Shown: positions 16,000 to 24,298 of the stretch, piece after piece
Layout: each line of letters begins with the position of its first letter
How positions within the stretch are numbered: the first letter of the stretch is position 1
Assembly (NCBI GenBank): GCA_938075195.1
Contig: CALJGK010000013.1
Coordinates: forward strand, 1 to 46,259
Direction: 5' to 3'
From: an uncultured SAR86 cluster bacterium
Lineage (GTDB): Bacteria > Pseudomonadota > Gammaproteobacteria > Magnimaribacterales > Magnimaribacteraceae
DNA length: 46,259 nt
The notes under the pieces: model-generated
What the model saw: only the letters and a program-made list of their open reading frames with translations
What the model was told of the DNA's origin: nothing
Database searches by the model: none
Made by a program: the position numbers and the translations under genes

Positions 16000-16847
16000 A
16001 CTCCCACCTCTCCATCTAGATATTTTCTTCTAGGAAGCATGTCTTCAAAGACAGGTTCTGTGTTTTCAGCCTTGGCTTTAAAGGCCACAGACATTTCGTC
16101 GCTTATGCCTACGGCTGTATTCCAGAGTGCTATGTGGTTTAAAGATTCTTCGATTGAGTGGTCTCTACCGTAATTTAATGATTCTTTTGTTCCTGCTATA
16201 GCAAGAGGACCTTTAGAGGCAATATCTTTAGCTATTTGCATAACTTTTTCCATCATATCCTCTTTAGTTTCAAAGATTTCATTTATCAATCCATGTTTCA
16301 TGGCTTCCTCTGGAAGAAATCTTCTGCCAGTATATGCCAACTCTCTAACTACGCCTTCAGGTATCAATCTTGGTATTCTTTGAAGTGTACCCACGTCTGC
16401 TGCCATTCCTATATTGATCTCTTGAATGCAGAAAAAAGCATCTTTTGTGCAATATCTCATATCAGTAGCAGTTGCCAGATCAACACCACCACCTACACAT
16501 GCACCTTGCACCGCCGCAATGACTGGAACTCTTGCTTTTTCAAGACATGTGATGGTGTGCTGAAGGTCTAGAGTTACTCTGTATCCTGACTCCTTTCTCA
16601 TTCCCATGTGTGCGTTGGGTTGTTTGTCTGAAGGCGAAAAATTAGCTAGATCCATGCCAGCGCAAAAATGTTTCCCTTCTCCCGAAAGAACTATAACTCT
16701 TGCCGAAGCATTGTCTGAAATATCTTCAATCAAATGAGGTAATTCTGACCAAAAAGCCTTATTCATGGAGTTGAACTCGTCTGGTCTAGACATTTTTATG
16801 TGTGCTATTTTATCTTTTATATCTAAATCAAAGCATGTGTATTCCAT
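15996..16847 (-). CDS. crotonase-family protein, probable delta3,5-delta2,4-dienoyl-CoA isomerase
   Basis: Enoyl-CoA hydratase/isomerase superfamily protein of 283 residues. The oxyanion-hole segments HFCAGMDL and GACVGGGVDL are clear. Three acidic residues match the catalytic set of mammalian ECH1 dienoyl-CoA isomerase: D123 (GVDL), E143 (QEINIG) and D151 (AADVGTLQRIP). This pattern favours shuttling of double bonds in polyunsaturated acyl-CoA over simple hydration. A strong AAAGGAG lies seven bases before the ATG. A small ORF on the same strand ends 20 bases upstream. The acyl-CoA dehydrogenase two genes away suggests a shared role in unsaturated fatty acid breakdown. Confidence 0.87.
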   Translation of the reverse strand: MEYTCFDLDIKDKIAHIKMSRPDEFNSMNKAFWSELPHLIEDISDNASARVIVLSGEGKHFCAGMDLANFSPSDKQPNAHMGMRKESGYRVTLDLQHTITCLEKARVPVIAAVQGACVGGGVDLATATDMRYCTKDAFFCIQEINIGMAADVGTLQRIPRLIPEGVVRELAYTGRRFLPEEAMKHGLINEIFETKEDMMEKVMQIAKDIASKGPLAIAGTKESLNYGRDHSIEESLNHIALWNTAVGISDEMSVAFKAKAENTEPVFEDMLPRRKYLDGEVGV

Positions 16848-16867
16848 TCCGATCTCCTTTAAATTGC

Positions 16868-17035
16868 TCAGCTATTTTCTGCTAAATCTATAATTTCTTC
16901 AACTTTTGTTATTAGTTTATCCACATGATCAAAGGTCTTATTATGAGGCATGACCACCTTTCTTTCTCTGCTAAGAAGATTCAATCCCTGCTTTAACTCT
17001 TGCACGCTCTCTATTAACTTGTCTTTGTTTTCCAT
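16868..17035 (-). CDS. small hypothetical protein, 55 residues
   Basis: An ATG-started ORF of 55 codons (MENKDKLIESVQ at the N-terminus, IIDLAENS at the C-terminus) fills the gap between the crotonase and cysQ. It is predicted to be helical and charged, with leucines or isoleucines at heptad-like spacing on either side of a central RKVVMPHNK linker, which suggests a short coiled-coil hairpin. No signal peptide or membrane segment is evident. It lies 20 bases upstream of the crotonase and could share its transcript. I do not recognise a family. Its own ribosome binding site is weak, so translation is uncertain. Confidence 0.5.
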   Translation of the reverse strand: MENKDKLIESVQELKQGLNLLSRERKVVMPHNKTFDHVDKLITKVEEIIDLAENS

Positions 17036-17094
17036 ATTATTTTTTTATCTGATAACAGAATGTTGTATTGTAGAAGAAAAGATAGTTTCAAGAA

Positions 17095-17904
17095 ATGGAA
17101 GTTTTAAAATTAAAAAAAATCTCAGATTCTGTAATTGAAGCAGTTAATGCTGCTTCATTAAAAGTTATGGAAATATATAACTTAAATGATTTTGATATTA
17201 TTGATAAAAGTGACGGATCTCCGGTAACTCTTGCAGACAAGGTTTCTCATGAAGTCCTCTCAACCTCTTTAAAATTAATTGATGATGATATTCCTATATT
17301 GTCCGAGGAGGGGGATAGTTACAATAATAATTCAGATCTATTTTGGTTAATTGATCCTCTCGATGGGACAAAGGAATTTATCAATAGAAATGGAGAATTT
17401 ACGGTTAATGTGGCTCTAGTTGAAAACGGAATACCTATTCTTGGTGTTGTAGCAGCTCCTGCAATCGATGAAACTTTTGTAGGGTTTTCCGATCAGGCTT
17501 ATAAAATAATCAATAAAAAGAAATCGAAGATAGCCTCCAGAAAACAATTGCAGGAATTTTGTCTTGTAACGGTAAGCAAAAGCCACAAAAGCGAAAAAGA
17601 TCAGCTGTTTATAGATTTATGCAAAGAGGAATTTAATAGTGTCCAAGAGTTACCCGCTGGAAGTTCGTTAAAGCTATGCAGAGTTGCTGAAGGTGAAGCT
17701 GATATTTACAACAGACTAGGGCCTACCTATCAATGGGATATTGCAGCAGGACAAGCTGTTGTTGAAGCAGCTGGCGGAATAGTATCAGATCTGAGTGGCG
17801 AGGTTTTAAGATATGAATTCAATTCTGAGAAGAAGAATCCATTATTTTTTTGCGCAGGAGATAAGTTCTACCCCTGGCAAATGATATTTAACAAGTTAAT
17901 CTAA
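17095..17904 (+). CDS. cysQ: 3'(2'),5'-bisphosphate nucleotidase CysQ
   Basis: Inositol-monophosphatase-fold enzyme that dephosphorylates 3'-phosphoadenosine 5'-phosphate (PAP), a by-product of sulfate assimilation and of phosphopantetheine transfer. Metal-binding motifs are ILSEEGD and WLIDPLDGTKEF, with YQWDIAAGQAVVEAAGG near the end. The 269 residues are close to the usual 246-270. It is divergent from the small ORF across 59 bases, and its stop overlaps the quinone oxidoreductase stop by nine bases. Other IMPase-family activity is possible, but the DGTKEFI form favours CysQ. Confidence 0.92.
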   Translation: MEVLKLKKISDSVIEAVNAASLKVMEIYNLNDFDIIDKSDGSPVTLADKVSHEVLSTSLKLIDDDIPILSEEGDSYNNNSDLFWLIDPLDGTKEFINRNGEFTVNVALVENGIPILGVVAAPAIDETFVGFSDQAYKIINKKKSKIASRKQLQEFCLVTVSKSHKSEKDQLFIDLCKEEFNSVQELPAGSSLKLCRVAEGEADIYNRLGPTYQWDIAAGQAVVEAAGGIVSDLSGEVLRYEFNSEKKNPLFFCAGDKFYPWQMIFNKLI

Positions 17905-18858
17905 AGTTAGAATAATTTTCCCTATATTTTCATTTGCTTCCATAATTTCATGGGCCTTTTCAGACTCAGACAAAGGGTATGTTGAGTGAATAATGGGGAT
18001 AAGCTCGCCCGACTTAAAAAGAGGTAATACTTTTTGTGATAATTCTTCCATTACGATATTCTTAGTTTCCACATTTCTTGCTCTAATCGTTGACCCTATA
18101 ATCCTCTGTCTTTTGATCATTAAATGCCCTAAGTTAAGGCTAGTCTTAGCTCCGCTCATCAAACCAATTATTACCAATCTACCCTCTATTCCAAGAACAT
18201 TTAAGTTGCTCTCAAAGTATTCTGCTCCCACAGGATCAAGAATTATATCAACTCCATCAGGAGCCCATGATTTGATCTTGGAGAAGATGTCTCTTGATCT
18301 CACTTCGCCATCAGAAGCACCTAAATTAATACACATATCTATTTTATTTTTTGATCCAGCGCTAACAAAACTCTCACATCCGAATGCTTTCGCTAATTGT
18401 ATTCCGGCGGTTCCAATTCCACTTGCACCGGCATGAAAGACTACTTTATCTCCTTCTTTCATTGACGCCTCCATGAAGAGATTTAGCCAGCAAGTGGCAT
18501 AGACTTCTGGAATAGAAGCTGCTTCAACCCAATTTAGATTGGCTGGTTTATACAAGGTATGAAATTGAGGACAGGTCACATACTCTCCATATCCACCACC
18601 ACCCAGTAATGCAATTACTTCATCTCCAGGCTGCCTAGCTGAAACATTCTTTCCAACAGATTCTATTATTCCACTGCATTCGAGACCTAATATCTCGCTT
18701 GCTCCAGGTGGAGGAGGGTATAGGCCTTTTCTTTGTGCGATATCAGCCCTATTAATTCCTGCAGCTTTTACTTTAATTAAGACTTCATCATCCCCTGGAA
18801 GAGGGACTGGAGTTTCTGATATCACCAAATTATCTTCTATTACTTTGATTGCTTTCAT
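17896..18858 (-). CDS. zinc-independent MDR oxidoreductase, quinone oxidoreductase / PIG3-like
   Basis: Medium-chain dehydrogenase/reductase of about 320 residues. The N-terminal GroES-like domain includes NRADIAQRKGLYPPPPGAS and GLECSGIIESVG. The Rossmann domain has HAGASGIGTAGIQLAK. There are no structural or catalytic zinc cysteines, which places it with NADPH:quinone reductases such as human TP53I3 (PIG3). I place the start at the ATG at 18858 (MKAIKVIEDN); the upstream ATG at 18888 adds a non-family stretch. It diverges from rpoH across about 100 bases. Confidence 0.87.
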   Translation of the reverse strand: MKAIKVIEDNLVISETPVPLPGDDEVLIKVKAAGINRADIAQRKGLYPPPPGASEILGLECSGIIESVGKNVSARQPGDEVIALLGGGGYGEYVTCPQFHTLYKPANLNWVEAASIPEVYATCWLNLFMEASMKEGDKVVFHAGASGIGTAGIQLAKAFGCESFVSAGSKNKIDMCINLGASDGEVRSRDIFSKIKSWAPDGVDIILDPVGAEYFESNLNVLGIEGRLVIIGLMSGAKTSLNLGHLMIKRQRIIGSTIRARNVETKNIVMEELSQKVLPLFKSGELIPIIHSTYPLSESEKAHEIMEANENIGKIILTLD

Positions 18859-18881
18859 ATTTTTCTTACTTATAAACACAA

Positions 18882-18896
18882 TTAGCATTTTGCTAA
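18882..18896. promoter_or_regulatory. inverted repeat TTAGCA-TTT-TGCTAA between qor and rpoH
   Basis: A perfect six-bp inverted repeat with a three-base centre lies 24 bases upstream of the oxidoreductase start and 64 bases upstream of the preferred rpoH start. It looks like an operator for a dimeric regulator in a divergent promoter region. No regulator family is recognised. Confidence 0.35.
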
Positions 18897-18959
18897 CTAT
18901 TTAATTTTTTGACTAAATTTGCACCAATATTAGCTAAAAATGTAAAATTCGCATTGATT

Positions 18960-19853
18960 ATGCCTAAAAAAGTCCTAAAAAGTGAAAATTCTGTTGGTAC
19001 AGAGCTCCAAGAAATGGAGGCATTATCCCCTGGAGGAGATCTTCAGGCTTATATAAATTCAGTGCATAGCATTGGAATACTTACTCCAGAAGAAGAAAGA
19101 AAGCTTGCCGAGGATTTGTACTATAGAAATGACTTAGATGCTGCTAGAAAGCTAGTTTTAGCACATTTACGATTTGTTATTTACATAGCTAAAACATATT
19201 CTGGATATGGACTTCCAGAGTCTGATCTTATCCAAGAAGGCAATGTAGGTTTAATGAAAGCGATAAGAAAGTTCAATCCAGAAATGGGTGTTAGGTTGGT
19301 GTCATTTGCAGTTCATTGGGTCAAAGCAGAAATGCATGAGTATGTCCTTAAAAATTGGAAAATTGTAAAAATCGCTACCACTAAGGCTCAAAGGAAACTT
19401 TTCTTTAACTTAAGAAGTAAAAAGAAAGGACTGGGGTGGTTAACAGAGGAAGAAGTTGAAGCTATGGCCAAAGACTTAGGCGTTAAACCTTCTGAGGTCA
19501 GAGAAATGGAGAAAAGACTTAGCGGAATAGATATGTCTTTTGATCCTCTGTCTGATTCAGATGATGACGAGGCCGCTTTTTCTCCTTCTCAGTATTTAGA
19601 AGACAAAGAGGCTGATCCCGCGGATATATTTGAAAAAGAAAGTTTTGATGAAAACAATGCAACCTTGCTTTACGAGGCCATTAATCAGCTTGATGATAGA
19701 AGTAGGGATATTTTACAAGATAGATGGCTTGCAGATGAAAAATTAACGCTTCATGAGCTTGCAGAAAAATATGATATTTCTGCTGAGCGAGTACGCCAAA
19801 TAGAAAAAAATGCAATGAAAAAAGTTAAGCAATCTTTCTCAGCAGAAGAGTAG
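18960..19853 (+). CDS. rpoH: RNA polymerase sigma-32 (heat shock)
   Basis: Sigma-70 family factor of 297 residues directing heat-shock transcription. The RpoH box, absent from other sigma factors, is seen as QRKLFFNLR at 144-152. Region 2 has [14 protein letters not shown] and [14 protein letters not shown], and region 4 ends in the helix-turn-helix [21 protein letters not shown]. The start at 18960 gives [10 protein letters not shown]; a longer in-frame TTG start at 18909 is less likely. A possible promoter is TTGCAC at 18919 with TAAAAT at 18943 (18-base spacer), which would give a very short leader and leave little room for an E. coli-style RNA thermometer. trmB follows after one base. Confidence 0.95.
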   Translation: MPKKVLKSENSVGTELQEMEALSPGGDLQAYINSVHSIGILTPEEERKLAEDLYYRNDLDAARKLVLAHLRFVIYIAKTYSGYGLPESDLIQEGNVGLMKAIRKFNPEMGVRLVSFAVHWVKAEMHEYVLKNWKIVKIATTKAQRKLFFNLRSKKKGLGWLTEEEVEAMAKDLGVKPSEVREMEKRLSGIDMSFDPLSDSDDDEAAFSPSQYLEDKEADPADIFEKESFDENNATLLYEAINQLDDRSRDILQDRWLADEKLTLHELAEKYDISAERVRQIEKNAMKKVKQSFSAEE

Positions 19854-19854
19854 G

Positions 19855-20520
19855 GTGTTTACTCGAGATCGCCTGAAAAGCTTTGTCCTTAGAAAAGGCC
19901 GCATAACAGCTAATCAAAAACAGGCTATAGAAACTCTCTGGGACCAATATGTTTTAAGCACTAAAGAAGATATTAATAAATTTCTGCTCAATAGATCTTC
20001 CGTCTTAGATATAGGGTTTGGAGCTGGGGAGACAACAACTTACTTAGCTAAGAATATGCCTGAGAGTTCTGTTTTAGGTGCTGAAGTATATCTTGCGGGA
20101 ATTGGATCAACTCTAAGTAAATCAAATGAGGAGGGTCTAAATAATATTAAAATTCTTAACAGTGATATTGCCCCCTTTTTGGAAGAAACAATTTCTGATG
20201 ATTCATTTGATCTTGTGTTGATGTTTTATCCCGATCCTTGGCCCAAGCGTAAGCATCATAAAAGGAGATTATTTCAAGCAGATTTCTTAAATTTGATTCA
20301 CAGTAAGTTGAAAAAAAATGGAATTTTTTATTTTAAGACCGATTGGAGTCATTATTATCAAGAGTCCAGTAAAATTCTTCTAGATGACAAAAACTGGCTA
20401 ACACTAGATGAAAGTGAGCTCACGCCGGTTTTAAAGGAAATACCAATAACTTCTTTTGAGAAGAAGGCATTGAAAGCCCAAAGAGATTTAAAAAAAATTA
20501 TCCTAAAGAAAATTAGTTAG
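19855..20520 (+). CDS. trmB: tRNA (guanine-N7-)-methyltransferase
   Basis: Class I SAM-dependent methyltransferase forming m7G46 in tRNA variable loops. Motif I reads LDIGFGAGETT, and the signature FYPDPWPKRKHHKRRL is diagnostic for TrmB. The start is GTG, one base after the rpoH stop, so it is likely coupled to rpoH. Length (221 residues) is typical, slightly shorter than E. coli. It ends in an eight-base convergent overlap with rdgB. Confidence 0.94.
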   Translation: MFTRDRLKSFVLRKGRITANQKQAIETLWDQYVLSTKEDINKFLLNRSSVLDIGFGAGETTTYLAKNMPESSVLGAEVYLAGIGSTLSKSNEEGLNNIKILNSDIAPFLEETISDDSFDLVLMFYPDPWPKRKHHKRRLFQADFLNLIHSKLKKNGIFYFKTDWSHYYQESSKILLDDKNWLTLDESELTPVLKEIPITSFEKKALKAQRDLKKIILKKIS

Positions 20521-21094
20521 TTAGTTTCGACAAATCCTTTAATAGTTCCCTGAAAGCCAAGGATCTGTGTGATATGGCATTTTTCTCCTCTTTCTCAAGC
20601 TCGGCAAGATGCATTCCATTTTGGGTAATAAAAATTGGATCATATCCAAATCCTTTATCTCCTTTAAAACCTTCAGAAATTCTCCCTTCTAAAGCTCCAA
20701 AGCTTTTAATAATTTTTCCTTCAAAGAAACCAACTAAGCAACACTTGAATCTTGCATCCCTAAACTCTGATTCAAGGCCTGTCATATTTTTAAGAAGTTT
20801 TAAGCAATTATCTTTATCTTCACCTGATTCAGAATATCTGGCTGAATAGATACCTGGCCCTCCGTTTAGAGCATCTACCTCTAGTCCTGAGTCATCTCCA
20901 ATAGCCGGTATTTCTAAAGCATTAGAAATAAATTTAGCCTTGATAAGGGCATTTTCATAAAATGTTTTCCCAGTCTCTGGAGGGAGTTCTGAAATACTCT
21001 CCGGTATAGGGATGAGCTCAAAATTTGTATTTTTCGCAAGCTGTTGAAACTCTTTTAACTTACCTGAATTTTTTGTAGCAATGGCAATCTTCAT
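20513..21094 (-). CDS. rdgB: dITP/XTP pyrophosphatase (HAM1/RdgB)
   Basis: Removes non-canonical purine triphosphates (dITP, XTP) from the nucleotide pool. The N-terminal ATKNSGKLKEF, the catalytic GDDSGLEVDALNGGPGIYSARY and the C-terminal ISHRSLAFREL are standard. Length (193 residues) matches E. coli RdgB. Its ATG overlaps the metW stop by four bases, so it is the third gene of metX-metW-rdgB. It would therefore fall under the metX leader riboswitch candidate. Confidence 0.96.
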   Translation of the reverse strand: MKIAIATKNSGKLKEFQQLAKNTNFELIPIPESISELPPETGKTFYENALIKAKFISNALEIPAIGDDSGLEVDALNGGPGIYSARYSESGEDKDNCLKLLKNMTGLESEFRDARFKCCLVGFFEGKIIKSFGALEGRISEGFKGDKGFGYDPIFITQNGMHLAELEKEEKNAISHRSLAFRELLKDLSKLTN

Positions 21095-21678
21095 TTAGAA
21101 ATTTTATACATAGCAGTAGACCCAAAGAGATTAGGTAGAAGCCTAGTCAAGGAGTTTTCTATCCCGGAGCTATCAAAAAATCTTTTTTCGATTATATTTA
21201 TGCCGCATTCAATGCAAAGTAATTCGAAGTCTTTAATAGTGCACAGATGAATATTAGGTGTGTCATGCCATGCATTTGGTAATGATCCAGTGACGGGCAT
21301 TTTCCCTGAGACAAGTAAATTTAGTCTGGTAGACCAATATCCAAAGTTTGGAATTGTCACAATACATTCTTTGCCTATTCGGGTGACCTCAAGTAAAGCT
21401 TTTTTAGGCTCTCTAAGCACCTGAATAGTCTGGCTCATAATTACCGTATCAAAACTTTTATCTCCAAAGTTGCTTAATCCTTCATCTATGTTTTGTTGAA
21501 TGACATTAAGCCCAGATTGGATACAAAGAGTTATATTTTCTTGGTTAATTTCTATTCCTAATGAGGTTGTATTGAGTTCTTCTGACAATATTTTCAGGAT
21601 TTCTCCTTTTCCACAGCCAAGGTCTAGAATCTCAGAATCCCTTTTTACCCAGTTTTTAATAACTTCTAAAGTATCCAT
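21091..21678 (-). CDS. metW: MetW methyltransferase-like protein
   Basis: Small class I SAM-methyltransferase-fold protein (195 residues) with motif I DLGCGKGEIL and the MetW-typical PNFGYWSTRLNLLVSGKMP. In Proteobacteria metW accompanies metX and is thought to support homoserine acylation; its exact reaction is not settled. The ATG follows the metX TAA directly with no gap, and its stop overlaps rdgB, so all three are coupled. Confidence 0.93.
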   Translation of the reverse strand: MDTLEVIKNWVKRDSEILDLGCGKGEILKILSEELNTTSLGIEINQENITLCIQSGLNVIQQNIDEGLSNFGDKSFDTVIMSQTIQVLREPKKALLEVTRIGKECIVTIPNFGYWSTRLNLLVSGKMPVTGSLPNAWHDTPNIHLCTIKDFELLCIECGINIIEKRFFDSSGIENSLTRLLPNLFGSTAMYKISK

Positions 21679-22788
21679 TTAATTTTCTAAGAATGAGGAA
21701 AGGCCATTTACATACTCCTTATCAGCAAATAAGAATGAATCATGACCATGAGGGCTATCAATCTCCATGTAACTAACATCCTTTTTTGCTTTAATAAGGG
21801 CATTAACTATTTCTTTAGATCTTTCAGGAGAAAATCTCCAGTCAGTAGAAAAAGAGACTATTAATAACTGAGCTTCTATTTCTTTAAATGCTTTATCTAA
21901 CTTCCCTTCAAATTTATCAGCAGGATCAAAATAATCTAGGATTTTGGTCATAAGCAGGTAAGTATTCGCATCAAATGATTCTGAAAACACATCACCTTGA
22001 TATCTTAGATAGCTTTCTACTTCAAATTCAGCATCAAATCCAAATTTTAACTTGCCCTCTTTAAGCTCTCTTCCAAATTTATTCCTCATGGCTTCTTCAG
22101 ATAAATAGGTGATATGACCAATCATTCTTGCAAGTTTTAGACCTTGCTTAGGAGATTTACCAACATCTAAGTATCTTCCAGAAACAAAGTCAGGATCATT
22201 TACTATTGCTTGCCTAGCGACCTCATTGAAGGCTATATTTTGAGCGCTTAGCTTTGGAGCTGCGGCTATGATTCCGGCTTTCTTGATCCTTTTAGGAAAA
22301 AGACATGACCATTCCAATGCCTGCATACCACCAAGACTTCCACCAATCACGGCATGCCATACTTTTATACCAAGAGAATCAGAGAGCATACTTTGGCATC
22401 TAACCCAGTCTGCCACTGTAATGATTGGAAAATCAGGCCCATATGATTTTCCTGTTTGTTTATTAATTGACGAAGGTCCCGTAGAGCCATGACACCCGCC
22501 AATATTATTAGGACAGACAACAAAGAATTTATTTGTATTGATAGCTTTTTCAGGTCCTATAAGAGCATCCCACCAACCTGGTCTTTCTTCGTTTTGGTAT
22601 GTGCCCGCAGCATGATGATTGCCACTGAGGGCATGACAGATAAGAATAGCATTTGAAGCATCAGAATTTAAGGTTCCATAGGTCTCATAAACTAGGTCAA
22701 TGTTTTCAATATCCTGACCACATTCAAGCTCCAGTTTACCGTCAAGGGTGATCTTGTTTACTTCTATTGCTTCTAGTGAGTTACTCAT
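21679..22788 (-). CDS. metX: homoserine O-acyltransferase MetX
   Basis: Alpha/beta-hydrolase acyltransferase that activates homoserine for methionine synthesis. The catalytic triad is visible: S151 in [13 protein letters not shown]316 in [12 protein letters not shown] and H349 in SPHGHDSFL. Length (369 residues) is normal. The name is usually homoserine O-acetyltransferase, but many proteobacterial MetX proteins, especially those paired with MetW, use succinyl-CoA; the acyl donor is left open. Its leader carries a SAM-II riboswitch candidate and a hairpin covering AAGG about eight bases before the ATG. Expression is therefore likely low when SAM is plentiful. Confidence 0.94.
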   Translation of the reverse strand: MSNSLEAIEVNKITLDGKLELECGQDIENIDLVYETYGTLNSDASNAILICHALSGNHHAAGTYQNEERPGWWDALIGPEKAINTNKFFVVCPNNIGGCHGSTGPSSINKQTGKSYGPDFPIITVADWVRCQSMLSDSLGIKVWHAVIGGSLGGMQALEWSCLFPKRIKKAGIIAAAPKLSAQNIAFNEVARQAIVNDPDFVSGRYLDVGKSPKQGLKLARMIGHITYLSEEAMRNKFGRELKEGKLKFGFDAEFEVESYLRYQGDVFSESFDANTYLLMTKILDYFDPADKFEGKLDKAFKEIEAQLLIVSFSTDWRFSPERSKEIVNALIKAKKDVSYMEIDSPHGHDSFLFADKEYVNGLSSFLEN

Positions 22789-22825
22789 AATTAAACCTTT
22801 TTGCTGACGCTAAGAAGGTTTAATT
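22789..22825 (-). promoter_or_regulatory. ribosome-binding-site-sequestering hairpin of metX
   Basis: A perfect 11-bp inverted repeat (arms 22815-22825 and 22789-22799, loop of 15 bases) lies directly before the metX ATG. The 3' arm contains the AAGG that should bind 16S rRNA. There is no U-tract after it, so it is a translational block, not a terminator. Its 5' arm can alternatively pair with UUUAAUU at 22846-22852 in the aptamer. Confidence 0.7.
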
Positions 22826-22829
22826 AAAT

Positions 22830-22880
22830 GCATTAGCTGTATTTCAATTAAACGCCCGCAAGCTATGACAAATCGGCGAA
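22830..22880 (-). ncRNA. SAM-II-like riboswitch aptamer in the metX leader
   Basis: Reading the minus strand, P1 is formed by CGCC (22878-22875) with GGCG (22856-22853). Between them lie the SAM-II landmarks GAUUUG (22874-22869) and GCUUGC (22863-22858). Downstream of P1, a UUUAAUU/GAAAU stretch is followed by GCUAA (22837-22833). UAGCU (22865-22861) pairs with AGCUA (22838-22834) as the expected pseudoknot. SAM-II (SAM-alpha) aptamers control met genes mainly in Alphaproteobacteria and in marine metagenome metX leaders. The match is by eye against remembered consensus elements. Confidence 0.72.
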
Positions 22881-22886
22881 AGATTT

Positions 22887-22915
22887 ATTATATTTGAACA
22901 ATCGTTAGAATCCAA
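22887..22915 (-). promoter_or_regulatory. candidate metX promoter
   Basis: On the minus strand a perfect TATAAT (22892-22887) lies 17 bases after a weak TTGGAT -35. The predicted start falls near 22880, at the first base of the SAM-II-like aptamer, which supports both calls. The -35 overlaps the end of yggT. Confidence 0.55.
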
Positions 22916-23480
22916 CAGAGAGCCATACTGGTAATCCTGACTCTATTGCAAATTGAACAAATAGTACCTGTAAGAAGTTGAGAGCAATAAAAGCAAAGAT
23001 TGGCGAAAAATCTAATCCTCCCATTGGAGGTAATAATAACCTAAACGGTTTAAACATTTGGTCAGACATCTGCCTTATAAGAACTATTGCTGGATGAAAA
23101 TTAGTACCCGCTACAAAACTCACAATGATTCCTCCTAATAAAATCCACCAGACCATTTTAAAGGTCAAAAGCATTACAGAGTAAGCCGACCAGACCAAAA
23201 TTTTCGAAGGCACATAATCAATAGAACCTGTCATTGCGGCAGCGTAAAAGGCTCCAGCTTGAATAAAAATAGCAACTAAAAAAGATGCAAAGTCTAGATT
23301 GCGGAAAGGTTTTATGAAGGAACGCAGGAATTGACTAGGAAGATCAACGGCCTTGATAATTCCTTGAACTAATGGATTGTAGTAATCAACTTTTAATAAT
23401 CTAAATAAGAAATTAAAAACTACACCTATCGTGAAAATATCCATCAAGGCTTTAAATAAGAATAATGTAGCTTCCGACAT
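22905..23480 (-). CDS. yggT: YggT family membrane protein
   Basis: Inner-membrane protein of 191 residues made of two YggT repeats (about 5-95 and 100-190), each with two hydrophobic segments and the family RxL/NP-type loops (NPLVQGIIKAVDLPSQFLRSFIKP and the second-half MSDQMFKPFRLLLPPMGGLDFSPI). YggT proteins have been linked to osmotic or division-related functions; the role is not established. The gene follows proC with a one-base TAATG overlap, as in many gammaproteobacteria. Confidence 0.9.
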   Translation of the reverse strand: MSEATLFLFKALMDIFTIGVVFNFLFRLLKVDYYNPLVQGIIKAVDLPSQFLRSFIKPFRNLDFASFLVAIFIQAGAFYAAAMTGSIDYVPSKILVWSAYSVMLLTFKMVWWILLGGIIVSFVAGTNFHPAIVLIRQMSDQMFKPFRLLLPPMGGLDFSPIFAFIALNFLQVLFVQFAIESGLPVWLSVGF

Positions 23481-24298
23481 TAATTATCTCCTAGTTCTAT
23501 AGATTTTTTTTCAGCTTCATCCATAGATAATTTTATTATTTCTTTCAATTTACGTTTTTCAAATCCCTCAATTGCTTTTTCCGTAACACCGCCAGGTGAA
23601 GTCACCTTTTTTCTTAATACATGAGGCGCATCGATTGAGCTATTTGCCAAGTTGGCCGAACCTGCGATCATAGAAGATATTAAGTTTACTTTTTCTTCCT
23701 CAGAGAGTTCTAAATTTTTTGAGGATTCAAGCATAGACTCTATGAGATAAAAAATATATGCAGGCCCGGAACCAATTAGAGCCGTAAAAATATCTATATT
23801 ATTTTCTTTAATTTCTGAGACTTTTCCAACACATTCAAAAAGAATTCTGGCGTCGGTTATATCTTCAGGTTTAATAAATTTATTTGAACATAATGCGGTA
23901 ACGCCTTCCATTATGCTTGCAGGTGTATTCGGCATTGCCCTTATAATTTTTTGTTTAGAACTCATTAATGCTGCTATTTTTTCAATCTTTATTCCTGCTG
24001 CGATAGAAATGACTAAATGATTTTCGTGATTGATACTGTCACTGATTTCATTTACTACATCTTCAATAATATTTGGTTTAACGGCCAAGATGATAATGTC
24101 GGTATTTTTTATAACTTCGATGTTGTTTTCGGTTACTTGGATCCCAAAGTCCTTTTCTAGTTTTTGAAGATGTTGTGCCTCAGGAGAGGAGGCAATAATC
24201 TTTAAAGGTTCATATTTGCTATTGATTAGTCCAGATATGAGGGCGGTAGCCATATTACCAGCTCCAATAAATCCGACTCTTTTATTTAAATCGTTCAT
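23480..24298 (-). CDS. proC: pyrroline-5-carboxylate reductase
   Basis: NAD(P)H-dependent last step of proline synthesis. The Rossmann motif GFIGAGNMATALI is at the N-terminus. RAMPNTPA and the C-terminal signature LRKKVTSPGGVTEKAIEGFE are diagnostic. Length (272 residues) is normal. It overlaps yggS by four bases upstream and yggT by one base downstream, the conserved yggS-proC-yggT order. Confidence 0.97.
   Translation of the reverse strand: MNDLNKRVGFIGAGNMATALISGLINSKYEPLKIIASSPEAQHLQKLEKDFGIQVTENNIEVIKNTDIIILAVKPNIIEDVVNEISDSINHENHLVISIAAGIKIEKIAALMSSKQKIIRAMPNTPASIMEGVTALCSNKFIKPEDITDARILFECVGKVSEIKENNIDIFTALIGSGPAYIFYLIESMLESSKNLELSEEEKVNLISSMIAGSANLANSSIDAPHVLRKKVTSPGGVTEKAIEGFEKRKLKEIIKLSMDEAEKKSIELGDN

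Noticed and set aside
18909-18959. Upstream TTG extension of rpoH by 17 codons
   Set aside because: The extension has no sigma-32 similarity; the ATG at 18960 gives the family-typical start.
22789-22825. metX leader hairpin as a Rho-independent terminator
   Set aside because: The stem is AT-rich and is followed by the start codon, not a U-tract.
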